Of a stretch of DNA of 45,753 bases, positions 8,556 through 16,047 are shown one piece after another (positions within the stretch are counted from its first letter, which is position 1; each line of letters starts with the position of its first letter). This stretch comes from Hyphomicrobiales bacterium (GTDB lineage: Bacteria; Pseudomonadota; Alphaproteobacteria; Rhizobiales; Rhizobiaceae). Below the pieces are notes generated by a model. That model ran no database searches. It worked only from the letters and a program-made list of their open reading frames with translations, and was not told where the DNA came from. Location: contig UCFC01000067.1 in NCBI GenBank assembly GCA_900471515.1, positions 1 through 45,753 of the forward strand, read 5' to 3'. Both the position numbers and the translations under genes were made by a program.

Positions 8556-9257
8556 TCACCAGGCCGATGACCGCCGGCCGGCTCTCTTCGTCGTCACCAG
8601 ATAGTGGACAGCAATGGCCGGCAGCGCGACGACGGCGGCCCAGTGGGCGAAAAACGGCGTCACGGACGCGGTGAAATCCCAGAAATCGAGGCTGTAGCCG
8701 AAGGTGAGCCTGGTCCACACGCCGAGCACGGCAAAGCTGCGGACGCCGCAGGCCGCGAGCGCGATCACCGCAATCCGCGCGCCGATGACGACGGCAGGGC
8801 GCTCCAGCGGCATCGCCAGCCGGTTCTGCGCGAGGTTCAGGACGCGCTGCCAGTGGAGGCCGATATGGCTGCCGACCGCGATCATCGCCCAATAGGCCGA
8901 AAACCAGTGAACCTCGCGCGCCGTCACGCTATCGGGCAAGGCGGGCAGGGCGAAAAGCGACTGCGAGATGGCGATGCCCGTCACCAGCAGGACGGCCATG
9001 TTGACGATGAGGGCGAGATGCATCGCGACGACGAGCGTGCGCTTCAGGCCGTAGGGACCTCTGAAGAGTTTTCGGAACCAGCTCCTGTTGAAGGCGACGT
9101 GCCAGCCGAGCAGCACGAAGAGTGCGAGCCCGGTTAACTCGTGGGCGAGGTTGCCGAGCCACCAGTAGGCAAGGCCCAGCAGCAGCGATGCGGCCATCGC
9201 CGCCGGCAGGAGCAGGCGCCTGCGCAGGACCGATGCGCCGGACCGGCCCCGCGTCAT
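8556..9257 (-). CDS. DUF4405 cytochrome b-like membrane protein
   Basis: A 233-residue polytopic protein with about five hydrophobic segments. Histidines lie within or at the ends of the helices (AHELTGLALFVLLGWH, AMHLALIVNMAVLL, VHWFSAYWAMIAVGSHIGLHW), the layout expected for a four-helix cytochrome b-type b-haem membrane domain (DUF4405). Its start overlaps the stop of the cytochrome P460 gene (ATGA), so the two are translationally coupled. A reasonable inference is that it passes electrons between the quinone pool and the periplasmic c-type haem protein. It is last in the 12846-8556 operon. Confidence 0.82.
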   Translation of the reverse strand: MTRGRSGASVLRRRLLLPAAMAASLLLGLAYWWLGNLAHELTGLALFVLLGWHVAFNRSWFRKLFRGPYGLKRTLVVAMHLALIVNMAVLLVTGIAISQSLFALPALPDSVTAREVHWFSAYWAMIAVGSHIGLHWQRVLNLAQNRLAMPLERPAVVIGARIAVIALAACGVRSFAVLGVWTRLTFGYSLDFWDFTASVTPFFAHWAAVVALPAIAVHYLVTTKRAGRRSSAW

Positions 9258-9724
9258 TGCGTCGTCCCGTCAAAGGCCATGGCGTCGGCATGGGTGAACA
9301 TGAATTGCCGCTCCTGCTGCGAGCGGTGGCAGGAATAGCAGCGGGCCGTGTCTTCGTCGGCCTTCACCGTGCCGTCGGGCCAGAACCATTGGTACTGCCA
9401 GTCGTCCATGCCGTCGCCGGTCTTCTGGGAAACGAGATAGCGGTGCAGGACGTCGCTCTGGTAATCGACGAGCACGACATGCGTTCCCGTCGGCACCGGC
9501 CGGCCGGCCCTGATGGCGGCCAGCGCCTCGTTGCTTGTCAGCATGTGCTCGCGGGTCACGCCGCGGCGCACGGTCGTGTAGTGGACGAGCCGGTCAAGCG
9601 GAGGAAAGGTCACGGCGTTCGCTTCGGCAAGCGCCGGGGAAGGCGAGGATGCGAGGTAGCCGCCGCCCAGGACGAGGAGGCCGGCAATTGCGGCAGATCC
9701 CAGCTTCCAGAATAGTGTCTTCAT
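9254..9724 (-). CDS. Cytochrome P460 family c-type haem protein
   Basis: A 156-residue periplasmic protein: residues 1-33 are a signal peptide with cleavage near ALA, followed by a P460-type beta-barrel domain, with the haem c motif CYSCH at residues 129-133. Canonical P460 proteins have a lysine cross-linked haem and oxidise hydroxylamine or bind NO; which residue would do this here cannot be settled by eye. Haem attachment requires cytochrome c maturation in the periplasm, which fits the signal peptide. The gene overlaps the DUF4405 gene downstream and a possible small ORF upstream, both as ATGA. Confidence 0.85.
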   Translation of the reverse strand: MKTLFWKLGSAAIAGLLVLGGGYLASSPSPALAEANAVTFPPLDRLVHYTTVRRGVTREHMLTSNEALAAIRAGRPVPTGTHVVLVDYQSDVLHRYLVSQKTGDGMDDWQYQWFWPDGTVKADEDTARCYSCHRSQQERQFMFTHADAMAFDGTTQ

Positions 9725-9915
9725 GCTTGCGAATCCTCTTGCGGAAAGTCGTTGCGACGCTGCGAAGCGCCATGGCGGTCGTCGAAGCGGTGGCCCGTGA
9801 CCGCGCCGATCAGCGAGAGAGCCAGCCAGTCGACCAGGGCTTCCACGCCCCCCGAACATGCGCGCAACCACGCAGGCCCGGATGTCAGCGCCTGCCGTCG
9901 ATCGCTCATCGCCAT
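9721..9915 (-). CDS. Possible small protein in the P460 operon
   Basis: A 64-residue reading frame between the hydrolase and cytochrome P460 genes. In favour are an ATGA overlap with the P460 start and a GGGAGA ribosome site 6 bases before ATG at 9915. It has one hydrophobic stretch (about residues 24-40) and a charged C-terminus. I do not recognise it, and it could be a leader or chance frame filling an 84-base shorter true gap. An alternative start lies at residue 4. Confidence 0.35.
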   Translation of the reverse strand: MAMSDRRQALTSGPAWLRACSGGVEALVDWLALSLIGAVTGHRFDDRHGASQRRNDFPQEDSQA

Positions 9916-9999
9916 TCTCCCGTTGCGTGGCGGCCGGACCTGCGGAGAGCCCTGACGGAAGGGCTCTCCGGTCGATCGGGGCCATGGCCGGCCGATGGT

Positions 10000-11121
10000 T
10001 CAGGCGAGGTGGCGATCGAAGAAGCCGGCGAGCCTGTCGAAGGGGATCAGGTCCACCCGGTCGTAAAGGTCCACATGGCCGGCACCCTTGACCCAGACGA
10101 GTTCCTTCGGCTCGGCAGCGCGCCTGTAGGCGTCTTCGCTGAATTCCCTCGAATGCGCCTGGTCGCCCGAGACGAACAGCATGGGGCGCGGGGAGATCGT
10201 CTCGATGTCGTTGAACGGGTAGAAGTTCGCGAATTTGACGACGCTGGTCAGCGTCGGCTTGGTGGTCGTTTCCCTGGTTGCGCCGGCCGGGGTGAATTCG
10301 CCGCGCGCGGTGCGGTAGAAATCGTAGAATTCGCGCTGCACCGGATCGGTGTCGGCGGTGAGTTCCAGCGTCGTTCCGCCGACATACTGGATGGCGCCGC
10401 CGTCGAATTCCTTCCAGCGCTGCTCTGCGGCGGCCGCGATGATCTGCTTGCGCTGCTCGACGCTCTGCGACTTGTTGAGCGCGTCGCGGAAGGCCGCGCC
10501 CATGTCGTACATGCTGACGGTCGCCACGGCCTTGATGCGCGGATCGATCTTGGCGGCGCTGATGATGAAGCTGCCGCTGCCGCAGATGCCGATGCCGCCG
10601 ATGCGCTGGCGGTCGACGTAGCTCTGGCTGCCGAGGAAATCGACGCCGGCGCTGAAGGCCTCGGCGTAGATGTCGGGAGAGACGAGGTTGCGCGCCTGGC
10701 CTTCGCTTTCGCCCCAGAAGGGAAGGTCGATCGACATGGCGACAAAGCCCTGCTCCGCCATCTTCGTGGCGTAGAGGTTGGCGCTCTGCTCCTTTACGGC
10801 GCCCATCGGGTGGCCGACGACGATGGCCGGGTGCCTTGCCGCGCGGTCGAGGTCGTTCGGCAGGAAGAGGTTGCCGGCGACGTTCATCCGGTAGAGCGAT
10901 CTGAAGGTGACTTTCTGCAGCGTGACCTTGTCGCTGGTGTAGAAATTGGCAGCGCCGTTGGACATGTCCTGAGCCTTTGCGTTTGTGGTGTCGAAGATGG
11001 AAGCCGCGCCGAATGCGACGACGCCGGCCCCGGTCATTTTCAGCAGCTGGCGCCGGTCGATGCCCGCAGTCCGGGCCGTGGCGGAAATCGTGGTGTCGAT
11101 AGGGTCTTTCTTTTCGGTCAT
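10000..11121 (-). CDS. Tat-exported alpha/beta hydrolase, dienelactone-hydrolase-like (YcjY-like)
   Basis: A 373-residue protein. The N-terminus has a twin-arginine motif (DRRQLLK, residues 22-28) and a hydrophobic stretch ending AKAQ, so it is predicted to be exported folded. The catalytic domain (about 60-373) carries GHPMG, the nucleophile elbow G178-I-C180-G-S-G in which cysteine takes the nucleophile position as in dienelactone hydrolases, then VSGDQAHS for the acid and GAGHVDLYD for the histidine. The substrate is unknown. Start at 11121 follows CAGGAGA. Fourth from last in the operon; the preceding cyclophilin-like gene ends 58 bases upstream. Confidence 0.85.
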   Translation of the reverse strand: MTEKKDPIDTTISATARTAGIDRRQLLKMTGAGVVAFGAASIFDTTNAKAQDMSNGAANFYTSDKVTLQKVTFRSLYRMNVAGNLFLPNDLDRAARHPAIVVGHPMGAVKEQSANLYATKMAEQGFVAMSIDLPFWGESEGQARNLVSPDIYAEAFSAGVDFLGSQSYVDRQRIGGIGICGSGSFIISAAKIDPRIKAVATVSMYDMGAAFRDALNKSQSVEQRKQIIAAAAEQRWKEFDGGAIQYVGGTTLELTADTDPVQREFYDFYRTARGEFTPAGATRETTTKPTLTSVVKFANFYPFNDIETISPRPMLFVSGDQAHSREFSEDAYRRAAEPKELVWVKGAGHVDLYDRVDLIPFDRLAGFFDRHLA

Positions 11122-11179
11122 CTGCGGTCTCCTGGAGGGGAAGTTGCAATTCGCCGCGCGCGGCGGGTGGGCGCATCTC

Positions 11180-11620
11180 TCAGGCGGGAGCGATGCGAAG
11201 CGGGTAGTCGCCGCGTATCAGAAGCGGCTCGAAACCGTCGTCGAAGCGGCCGAGGCGGATCAGGCCCTTCGAATAGCGATAGCTGGCGTAATAGAAGACG
11301 AGATTGCCCCAGGGGGCGTAGTAGGCGATGTCGCCCGGACGTTCGCCGCCGAACGGTTCGTCGCGGATTTCGGTCAGCCTGCGCGGCAGGTAGGCGATCT
11401 TCTCGTTGGTCGAATAGTCGCCGATGGCGAGGTCGAGCGGCAGCATCCGCAAGAGTTCGCGCGCCGCCGGCGTGTCGTGGAGGGTTGCCGTCATCGAGTG
11501 CCGGTCGAATGTCATCCTGAATTTCATCGCGGACGGCTCCTGTCTCGTTGCCCGTGCAAGCGGCATGGAAGGGAAGGCCGCGGCCAGCGCGGCGCCCATG
11601 AGATGGCGGCGGCCGATCAT
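11180..11620 (-). CDS. Exported cyclophilin-like fold protein
   Basis: A 146-residue protein with a short Tat-like signal (IGRRHLMGAALAAAF). The mature part matches the small cyclophilin-like family: a MKFRMTFDRHSMTATLHDTPAARELLRMLPLDL start, written here as two parts (MKFRMTFDRHSMTATL and AARELLRMLPLDL), then GDIAYYAPWGNLVFYY and LIRLGRF. These proteins have the cyclophilin barrel, but isomerase activity is not established. The start ATG at 11620 overlaps the MFS stop (ATGA), favouring it over the ATG eight codons upstream. It lies between an exporter and an exported hydrolase in one operon. Confidence 0.8.
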   Translation of the reverse strand: MIGRRHLMGAALAAAFPSMPLARATRQEPSAMKFRMTFDRHSMTATLHDTPAARELLRMLPLDLAIGDYSTNEKIAYLPRRLTEIRDEPFGGERPGDIAYYAPWGNLVFYYASYRYSKGLIRLGRFDDGFEPLLIRGDYPLRIAPA

Positions 11621-12846
11621 CGTGCGGTCCTCGCCTGATGCCATGCGGCTGCAGCCAGGAGGGACGAGCCCGCCAGAAGCACGGCGGCGAGCGCAAAGGT
11701 CGTCCGCCAGCCGGCATGGTCGAAAAGCGTGCCGCCCAGTGAGGCGCCGGCGGTGATGGCGAGCTGGATGACGGCAACCTGCAGGCCGCCGCCGGCCTCC
11801 GCGTCGTCAGCCATCGTCCGGGCGAGCCACGTGCCCCAGCCGACAGGTGCTGCCGTGCCGAACAGGCCCCAGCCGATGAGGAGGATTGCGGTGATTGCCG
11901 TCGAGAAGCCGAAGACGACAAGGCCAATCGCGATGGCGGCCATGACCAGCGGAATGGCGGCGAGAATGCCGAACAGCCGGGCGTGGAGGAGATGGCTGAT
12001 ACAATATGTTCCGGCGATCCCGGCAAGGCCCATCAGCAGAAGCAGCAGGGAGAGCACCGGGATCGAGACATGCGTCACCGTTTCCAGGAACGGGCGCAGA
12101 TAGGTGAAGAGCGCAAACTGGCCCGCAAACAGGAACAGGATGGATGCCATGCCGGTTGCGACCGGCGGGCGCATGAGCAGCCGCAAGACGTTTGACGGCT
12201 TTTGCCCGTGCGCCTGCGTTCTCTCCGGCGGCAGCGCGGGAAGGCTCGCCCACTGCCAGACGAGGGAAAGGACGGCCAGCGGCACGACGGCGAAGAAGGC
12301 GCCGCGCCAGCCGATATAGCTTCCGAGCCAGCTTCCGAGCGGGGCGGAGACCGTCGCGGCGATGGCGTTGCCGGCGTTCAGCATCGCAAGGCCCCTCGGT
12401 ACGGACGAGGCGGGAACGAGGCGCATGACGATGGCCGTCGACATCGACCAGAAGCCGCCGATGGCGACACCCAGCAATGCGCGTCCGGCCATGAGCGTCA
12501 GGTAATCGGGCGCGAAGGTGACGACGGTGCCGGAAACGACGAGCATCGCCGAGAAGGAGGCGAGCACGAGGCGGCGGTCGATGCCGCGGGTCAGGTTCGC
12601 GACGAAGAGGCTGGTCAGGACGGCGAAGACGCCCGATATCGAGATCGCCTGACCGGCGCGCCCCTCGGTGACGCCGAGATCGCCGGCAATGGGCGAGAGC
12701 AGGCTGACCGGCATGAATTCCGATGCGATGAGCACGGCCACGCAAAGAGCCATCGCCAGCACCGCGCCCCATGCGGCGGGAGCGGGAATGGAACTGGCCG
12801 GGATATGGGGCCGAACGAGTGTTTGCTGATCCATGCCCGCAAACAT
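11617..12846 (-). CDS. MFS exporter, NepI-like (DHA1 family)
   Basis: A 409-residue, 12-helix transporter. It resembles E. coli NepI, a proton-driven purine ribonucleoside exporter, through its whole length: EFMPVSLLSPIAGDLG, ITEG/VTEGRAGQ, DRRLVLASF, GGFWSMSTAIVMRLVP, FAGQFALFTYLRPF and PVGWGTWLART all have close NepI counterparts. Substrate remains inferred. ATG at 12846 or 12834 could be the start. It heads the minus-strand operon and is divergent from a LysR gene, with a dyad LysR site in the 90-base gap, so it is the likely regulated target. Confidence 0.88.
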   Translation of the reverse strand: MFAGMDQQTLVRPHIPASSIPAPAAWGAVLAMALCVAVLIASEFMPVSLLSPIAGDLGVTEGRAGQAISISGVFAVLTSLFVANLTRGIDRRLVLASFSAMLVVSGTVVTFAPDYLTLMAGRALLGVAIGGFWSMSTAIVMRLVPASSVPRGLAMLNAGNAIAATVSAPLGSWLGSYIGWRGAFFAVVPLAVLSLVWQWASLPALPPERTQAHGQKPSNVLRLLMRPPVATGMASILFLFAGQFALFTYLRPFLETVTHVSIPVLSLLLLLMGLAGIAGTYCISHLLHARLFGILAAIPLVMAAIAIGLVVFGFSTAITAILLIGWGLFGTAAPVGWGTWLARTMADDAEAGGGLQVAVIQLAITAGASLGGTLFDHAGWRTTFALAAVLLAGSSLLAAAAWHQARTAR

Positions 12847-12894
12847 AATCCGGAGCGACTGCGAAGATTAGCACTTGCAATTCGCTTGGACTTA

Positions 12895-12915
12895 TCGATT
12901 TCTGACATTAATCGA
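12895..12915. promoter_or_regulatory. LysR-type box between the MFS operon and lysR
   Basis: TCGATT (12895-12900) and AATCGA (12910-12915) form a perfect dyad spaced by 9 bases and contain the T-N11-A pattern of LysR binding sites. It lies 22 bases before the LysR start and 49 bases from the MFS start. A second, looser dyad GCGAA-N15-TTCGC lies at 12861-12885. Binding by the adjacent regulator is inferred. Confidence 0.55.
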
Positions 12916-12936
12916 CGAATGCAGAGGGCATGCGGA

Positions 12937-13827
12937 ATGAAGCGGGAAGACCTGAACGACATGCTCTGGTTCCTGGTCGTGGCCGAGGAGCGAAGCTTCA
13001 CCAAAGCGGCGGCGAAGCTCGGAACGTCGCAATCGACCATCAGCCACACGATCAAGAAACTCGAAGCGCGCATGGGGCTGCGGCTTCTGACGCGCACCAC
13101 GCGCAGCGTCTCGCCGACGGAGGCGGGCGAAAGGCTCATCCGCTCGCTCGCGCCGCGCATCGAGGAGCTGGAGTCCGAGATCGACCAGCTGATGGAGATC
13201 AGGGACAAGCCCTCGGGCACCGTCAGGATCACCCTGTCGGACCACGCGCTCGCGAGCGTCGTCTGGCCGAAGCTGCGCCCCCTGCTGAGCAGGTATCCGG
13301 ATATCAAGGTCGAGCTGAACAGCGACAACGGTTTCCGCAATATCGTGGAAGAGAAGTTCGATGCGGGTGTCCGCCTCGGCGAGAGCCTCGACAAGGACAT
13401 GGTTGCCGTTCGCATCGGACCCGACTGGCGTCTCGTCGCCGTTGCCTCCCCGGATTACCTGGCCGCGCGTCCGGCCCCGCAGGTGCCGCAGGACCTTGTC
13501 GGCCATGATTGCATCAATCACCGGCAGGCGCGGTCGGGCGGGTTGTATGCATGGGAATTCGAGAAGGATGGACGCGAGCTGCGCGTGCGGGTGGACGGAC
13601 AGCTGATCTTCAACACCTCCTACGCGATGATCGACGCGGCGGTGCACGGCTACGGCATCGCCTATGTTCCGGAAGACCTGGTCGCCGCGGACATTGCCGC
13701 GGGGCGGCTCGTCCGCATCCTCGACGACTGGTCGCCCTTCTTCCCCGGCTACTACATCTACTATCCCAGCCGCCGGCAGAATTCGCCCGCCTTCCGGCTC
13801 GTCATCGAGGCGCTGCGGCAATCCTAG
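12937..13827 (+). CDS. LysR family transcriptional regulator
   Basis: A 296-residue regulator with an N-terminal winged helix (KAAAKLGTSQSTISHTIKKLEARMGLRLLTRTTR, recognised by its TSQSTISHTIKKLE and LLTRTTR parts) and a C-terminal periplasmic-binding-like effector domain with the CrgA-type pattern (VAVASPDYLAARP, HDCINHR, GYGIAYVPEDLV). ATG at 12937 follows CAGAGGG; an in-frame ATG at 12919 is also possible. It probably controls the divergent MFS-to-cytochrome operon and itself. Confidence 0.9.
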   Translation: MKREDLNDMLWFLVVAEERSFTKAAAKLGTSQSTISHTIKKLEARMGLRLLTRTTRSVSPTEAGERLIRSLAPRIEELESEIDQLMEIRDKPSGTVRITLSDHALASVVWPKLRPLLSRYPDIKVELNSDNGFRNIVEEKFDAGVRLGESLDKDMVAVRIGPDWRLVAVASPDYLAARPAPQVPQDLVGHDCINHRQARSGGLYAWEFEKDGRELRVRVDGQLIFNTSYAMIDAAVHGYGIAYVPEDLVAADIAAGRLVRILDDWSPFFPGYYIYYPSRRQNSPAFRLVIEALRQS

Positions 13828-13928
13828 CCGTCTTGCGGCGTGAAGGCCCTCCGGCCGGAAACGGCGCGGCCCGCGGGAAAGGCGCCGCAATCAGTCCCGC
13901 CTTGTGCCGGGGCGCGATGCCGGGCCGC

Positions 13929-13990
13929 CCCCCCGGCTACCGGCCGAGGCTTTCCTCGAGCGCGCGCAGCGGCACGAGCGAGAGCAGGGC
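13929..13990. repeat. Direct repeat, left copy: displaced 3' end of an MFS gene
   Basis: These 62 bases match 14729-14790 with one mismatch (13962 G, 14762 C), offset exactly 800 bases. In the right copy the sequence is the last 18 codons and stop of the MFS gene; the left copy would encode the same C-terminus (LRALEESLGR and stop) with one Gly-to-Ala change, but has no gene body in front. The duplication brackets the nuclease/HEPN-like gene and looks like the scar of an insertion at a gene 3' end. The upstream part, 13828-13928, is non-coding. Confidence 0.85.
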
Positions 13991-14022
13991 CTGAGTGCTG
14001 CGCCGGTACCCCGACCGGCAGG

Positions 14023-14670
14023 CTAGGACAGAGCTTCGTCAACGGCAGTCAACAGCGATTCGAGATCGTCTGCCGTGGGTTCCGCATCGACATCCCCATG
14101 CACGATGCGACTGCGCAGCGTGACGAGAGGACGAAGCCGCCGCTCGACCGCCGGGGAGATATATCCGAGCGTCGCCAGCGTTTCCAGGAGGGTGCCGGGC
14201 TCGCGGGGGCGCTTGTCTTTCTCGCTTTCGGAGCGATGAAGTGCCGCTTCGAGCAGGGACCATCCCAGGACCAGGGCAGCCCGTTTATGCCCCTGCGCAG
14301 CCAGTGAGCGCACCTCTTCCATCCGGCTGCGTATCGCCGCCGGCGATGCGGGCGGGATGGCTATTTCCGTCAACGGATCGCTTCCCCCGTAGCTGATGAC
14401 GAACTGCCAGTCGGGATGCCCTTCGAAAAGGCGTCGTATCTCCTGAAGCGATCGTTCGGCGGCGGGGCTCGGGCGTTGTTTGACTTCGATGACGATATTG
14501 CTGCCAGGCTTGATGGCTATCGCATCAGGGTAATAGGAGCCAAGAAAGTCAGGAATCTGTTTTCGCCCAGGACGGGCGATGAAAGTAAATCCCTGCTCGG
14601 TATATTGCGCGCGCAGCTTTTCGAGAGATTGCCGCTCGAACTCGGCAGCTGATTGAGCAGTCAAAGTCAT
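14023..14670 (-). CDS. PD-(D/E)XK nuclease-like protein with C-terminal HEPN-like domain
   Basis: A 215-residue cytoplasmic protein. The N-terminal half has a restriction-endonuclease-like motif: P48-D49 in YYPDAIAI and E62-V-K64 in IVIEVKQR, the PD-(D/E)XK spacing. The C-terminal half (about 110-215) is all-helical, with LVLGWSLLEAAL and R186-x4-H191 (LRSRIVHGD), the arrangement of HEPN domains whose Rx4-6H motif is the RNase site in toxins. The pairing resembles the AHJR-like REase family, which I recall as associated with HEPN. A nuclease role, perhaps defensive, is inferred. The start ATG at 14670 follows GGAGGC. It is flanked by 62-bp direct repeats and lacks any visible partner gene, suggesting recent arrival. 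Confidence 0.8.
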   Translation of the reverse strand: MTLTAQSAAEFERQSLEKLRAQYTEQGFTFIARPGRKQIPDFLGSYYPDAIAIKPGSNIVIEVKQRPSPAAERSLQEIRRLFEGHPDWQFVISYGGSDPLTEIAIPPASPAAIRSRMEEVRSLAAQGHKRAALVLGWSLLEAALHRSESEKDKRPREPGTLLETLATLGYISPAVERRLRPLVTLRSRIVHGDVDAEPTADDLESLLTAVDEALS

Positions 14671-14728
14671 CAAAGCCTCCTCCAACTCAAATCGTTGGCG
14701 ACATGCAGAGCCCCGCAACAGGGACCAG

Positions 14729-14790
14729 CCCCCCGGCTACCGGCCGAGGCTTTCCTCGAGCCCGCGCAGCGGCACGAGCGAGAGCAGGGC
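14729..14790. repeat. Direct repeat, right copy: 3' end of the resident MFS gene
   Basis: This is the partner of 13929-13990 and contains the stop codon and the last 18 codons of the MFS gene. The similarity ends inside the coding sequence (after 14790) and eight bases past its stop. The nuclease gene start (14670) lies 59 bases from this copy, and its stop (14023) 33 bases from the other. Confidence 0.85.
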
Positions 14791-15918
14791 GAGGGCGGTG
14801 AGCGCGGCGCCGGCGATCGCCAGCGGCCAGAGGCCGATGGAGATGAGGGGGGCGACGGCGGTGGTTCCGAGGGCGGCCGTGCCGAGGATGGCGGCGACGA
14901 CGATTGCGGCGGCGCGGGAATGGTCGCCGCGGGCGGCCGATATGGCGCGGTGGAAGCCGATCGGGCCGCGGATGCCGAAGCCGAAATTGACGAGCGCCCA
15001 GAGCGGCACGAGCACGGACAGGCTGCTTGCGCCGGCAAGCGCATAGGCTGAGATCGCCGCGAAGGCGCAGGGCATGATCGCCGTGCCGGCGCGGATGGTG
15101 CGCAGCGTGCCGAACCTGGCCGCCGCCCAGGCGGAGGAATTGGCCGAGGCGATGTAGACCGCAATGCCGCTGACCTGCAGGATGACGAAAGCCTCGATGC
15201 CCCGGTCGAGCGGGCCGGTCAGCACCGCCGGCAGGCCGAAGACGAAGACCAGCAGGCCGCCGAGCGACAGGGCCTGGCTCAGCGCATAGCTCACGAATTC
15301 GCGGTTTTTCAGGATGGCGAGATAGCTGTGATGCTCTTCCGTCTCCTGTCGGCGCGGGAAACGGTCCCGCTGCCAGAAGACGGCGGCGGCGATCAGCGCC
15401 GAAAAGACGGCGAGCAGCACGAAGGAAATCTCCCAGCCGCCGATCTCCAGCAGATAGGCGCCGGCGATCGGGGCGAGCGCCGGCGCCAGCGATTCGATGG
15501 AGCCGAGCCGGCCCATGGCGGCGGCCGCCCTGTCCTGCGGGAAGAGGCCGTGGATGAAACCGGGGGCGAAGACGGCCGGGCCGGAGCCGAAGGCGCCTTG
15601 GGCGAACCGCAGGGCGATCAGCCATTCGATCGAAGGGGATTCGGCGGCGGCGAGCGAGGCCAGCCAGAAGAGGGCGAGCGACCAGACGAGCAGCTTGCGC
15701 GGATCGAAGCGCGCGCCCAGTTCGCCGAAGGTCAGGAGCCCGGCCAGCGTGCCGAAGGCATAGGCGGCAAGCACCAGCTGCGCGGTCTCCGCGCTGCCGC
15801 CGAGCTGGGCCGGCAGGCTGGGCACGGCCGGCAGCACGAGATCGGTCCCGGCAATGCCGAGAACGGTGCCGGCGGCGATGAGGAAGAACAGGGCTGACGG
15901 TTTTGCGGGCGCGGTCAT
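14737..15918 (-). CDS. MFS transporter, Bcr/CflA-like drug exporter
   Basis: A 393-residue, 12-helix transporter. The N-terminal GTDLVLPAVPSLPAQLGGSAETAQLVL, seen as TDLVLPAVPSLPAQLG plus AETAQLVLAAYAFG, is the DHA1 Bcr/CflA pattern; ARFDPRKLLVWSL follows helix 2 and GAYLLEIGGWEISF marks helix 5-6. It probably exports small hydrophobic compounds; the substrate is unknown. ATG at 15918 gives a normal length. Its 3' end is duplicated 800 bases downstream, so the present C-terminus may have been supplied or restored by the insertion. Confidence 0.87.
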   Translation of the reverse strand: MTAPAKPSALFFLIAAGTVLGIAGTDLVLPAVPSLPAQLGGSAETAQLVLAAYAFGTLAGLLTFGELGARFDPRKLLVWSLALFWLASLAAAESPSIEWLIALRFAQGAFGSGPAVFAPGFIHGLFPQDRAAAAMGRLGSIESLAPALAPIAGAYLLEIGGWEISFVLLAVFSALIAAAVFWQRDRFPRRQETEEHHSYLAILKNREFVSYALSQALSLGGLLVFVFGLPAVLTGPLDRGIEAFVILQVSGIAVYIASANSSAWAAARFGTLRTIRAGTAIMPCAFAAISAYALAGASSLSVLVPLWALVNFGFGIRGPIGFHRAISAARGDHSRAAAIVVAAILGTAALGTTAVAPLISIGLWPLAIAGAALTALALLSLVPLRGLEESLGR

Positions 15919-16007
15919 CGGCCCTGGCTATCAGAGTCGCGGCCCGCGACCAATCGTCCCGCGCCGATGGCTGCCATTCAAAGATTTGATCCTTGCGGCG
16001 CCGGACA

Positions 16008-16040
16008 GGCGGCGCGGCGCTTGAGATGCGCCGCGCCGCC
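16008..16040 (-). terminator. Strong hairpin after the secreted hydrolase gene
   Basis: GGCGGCGCGGCGC (16008-16020) and GCGCCGCGCCGCC (16028-16040) form a perfect 13-bp stem with a 7-base loop, just past the stop at 16048. There is no T-tract, so it may be a transcript-end protector or a Rho-assisted terminator. Confidence 0.5.
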
Positions 16041-16047
16041 GCGGGGT

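Noticed and set aside
8499..13925. The exact 22-base match between 8499-8520 and 13904-13925 as a recombination or att site
   Set aside because: Short, GC-rich and not at the insertion borders; the flanks diverge at once. It is probably a minor intergenic repeat.
14737..15918. MFS gene as a pseudogene broken by the insertion
   Set aside because: The frame is intact, full length and ends in the expected C-terminus; only the downstream extra copy is a fragment.
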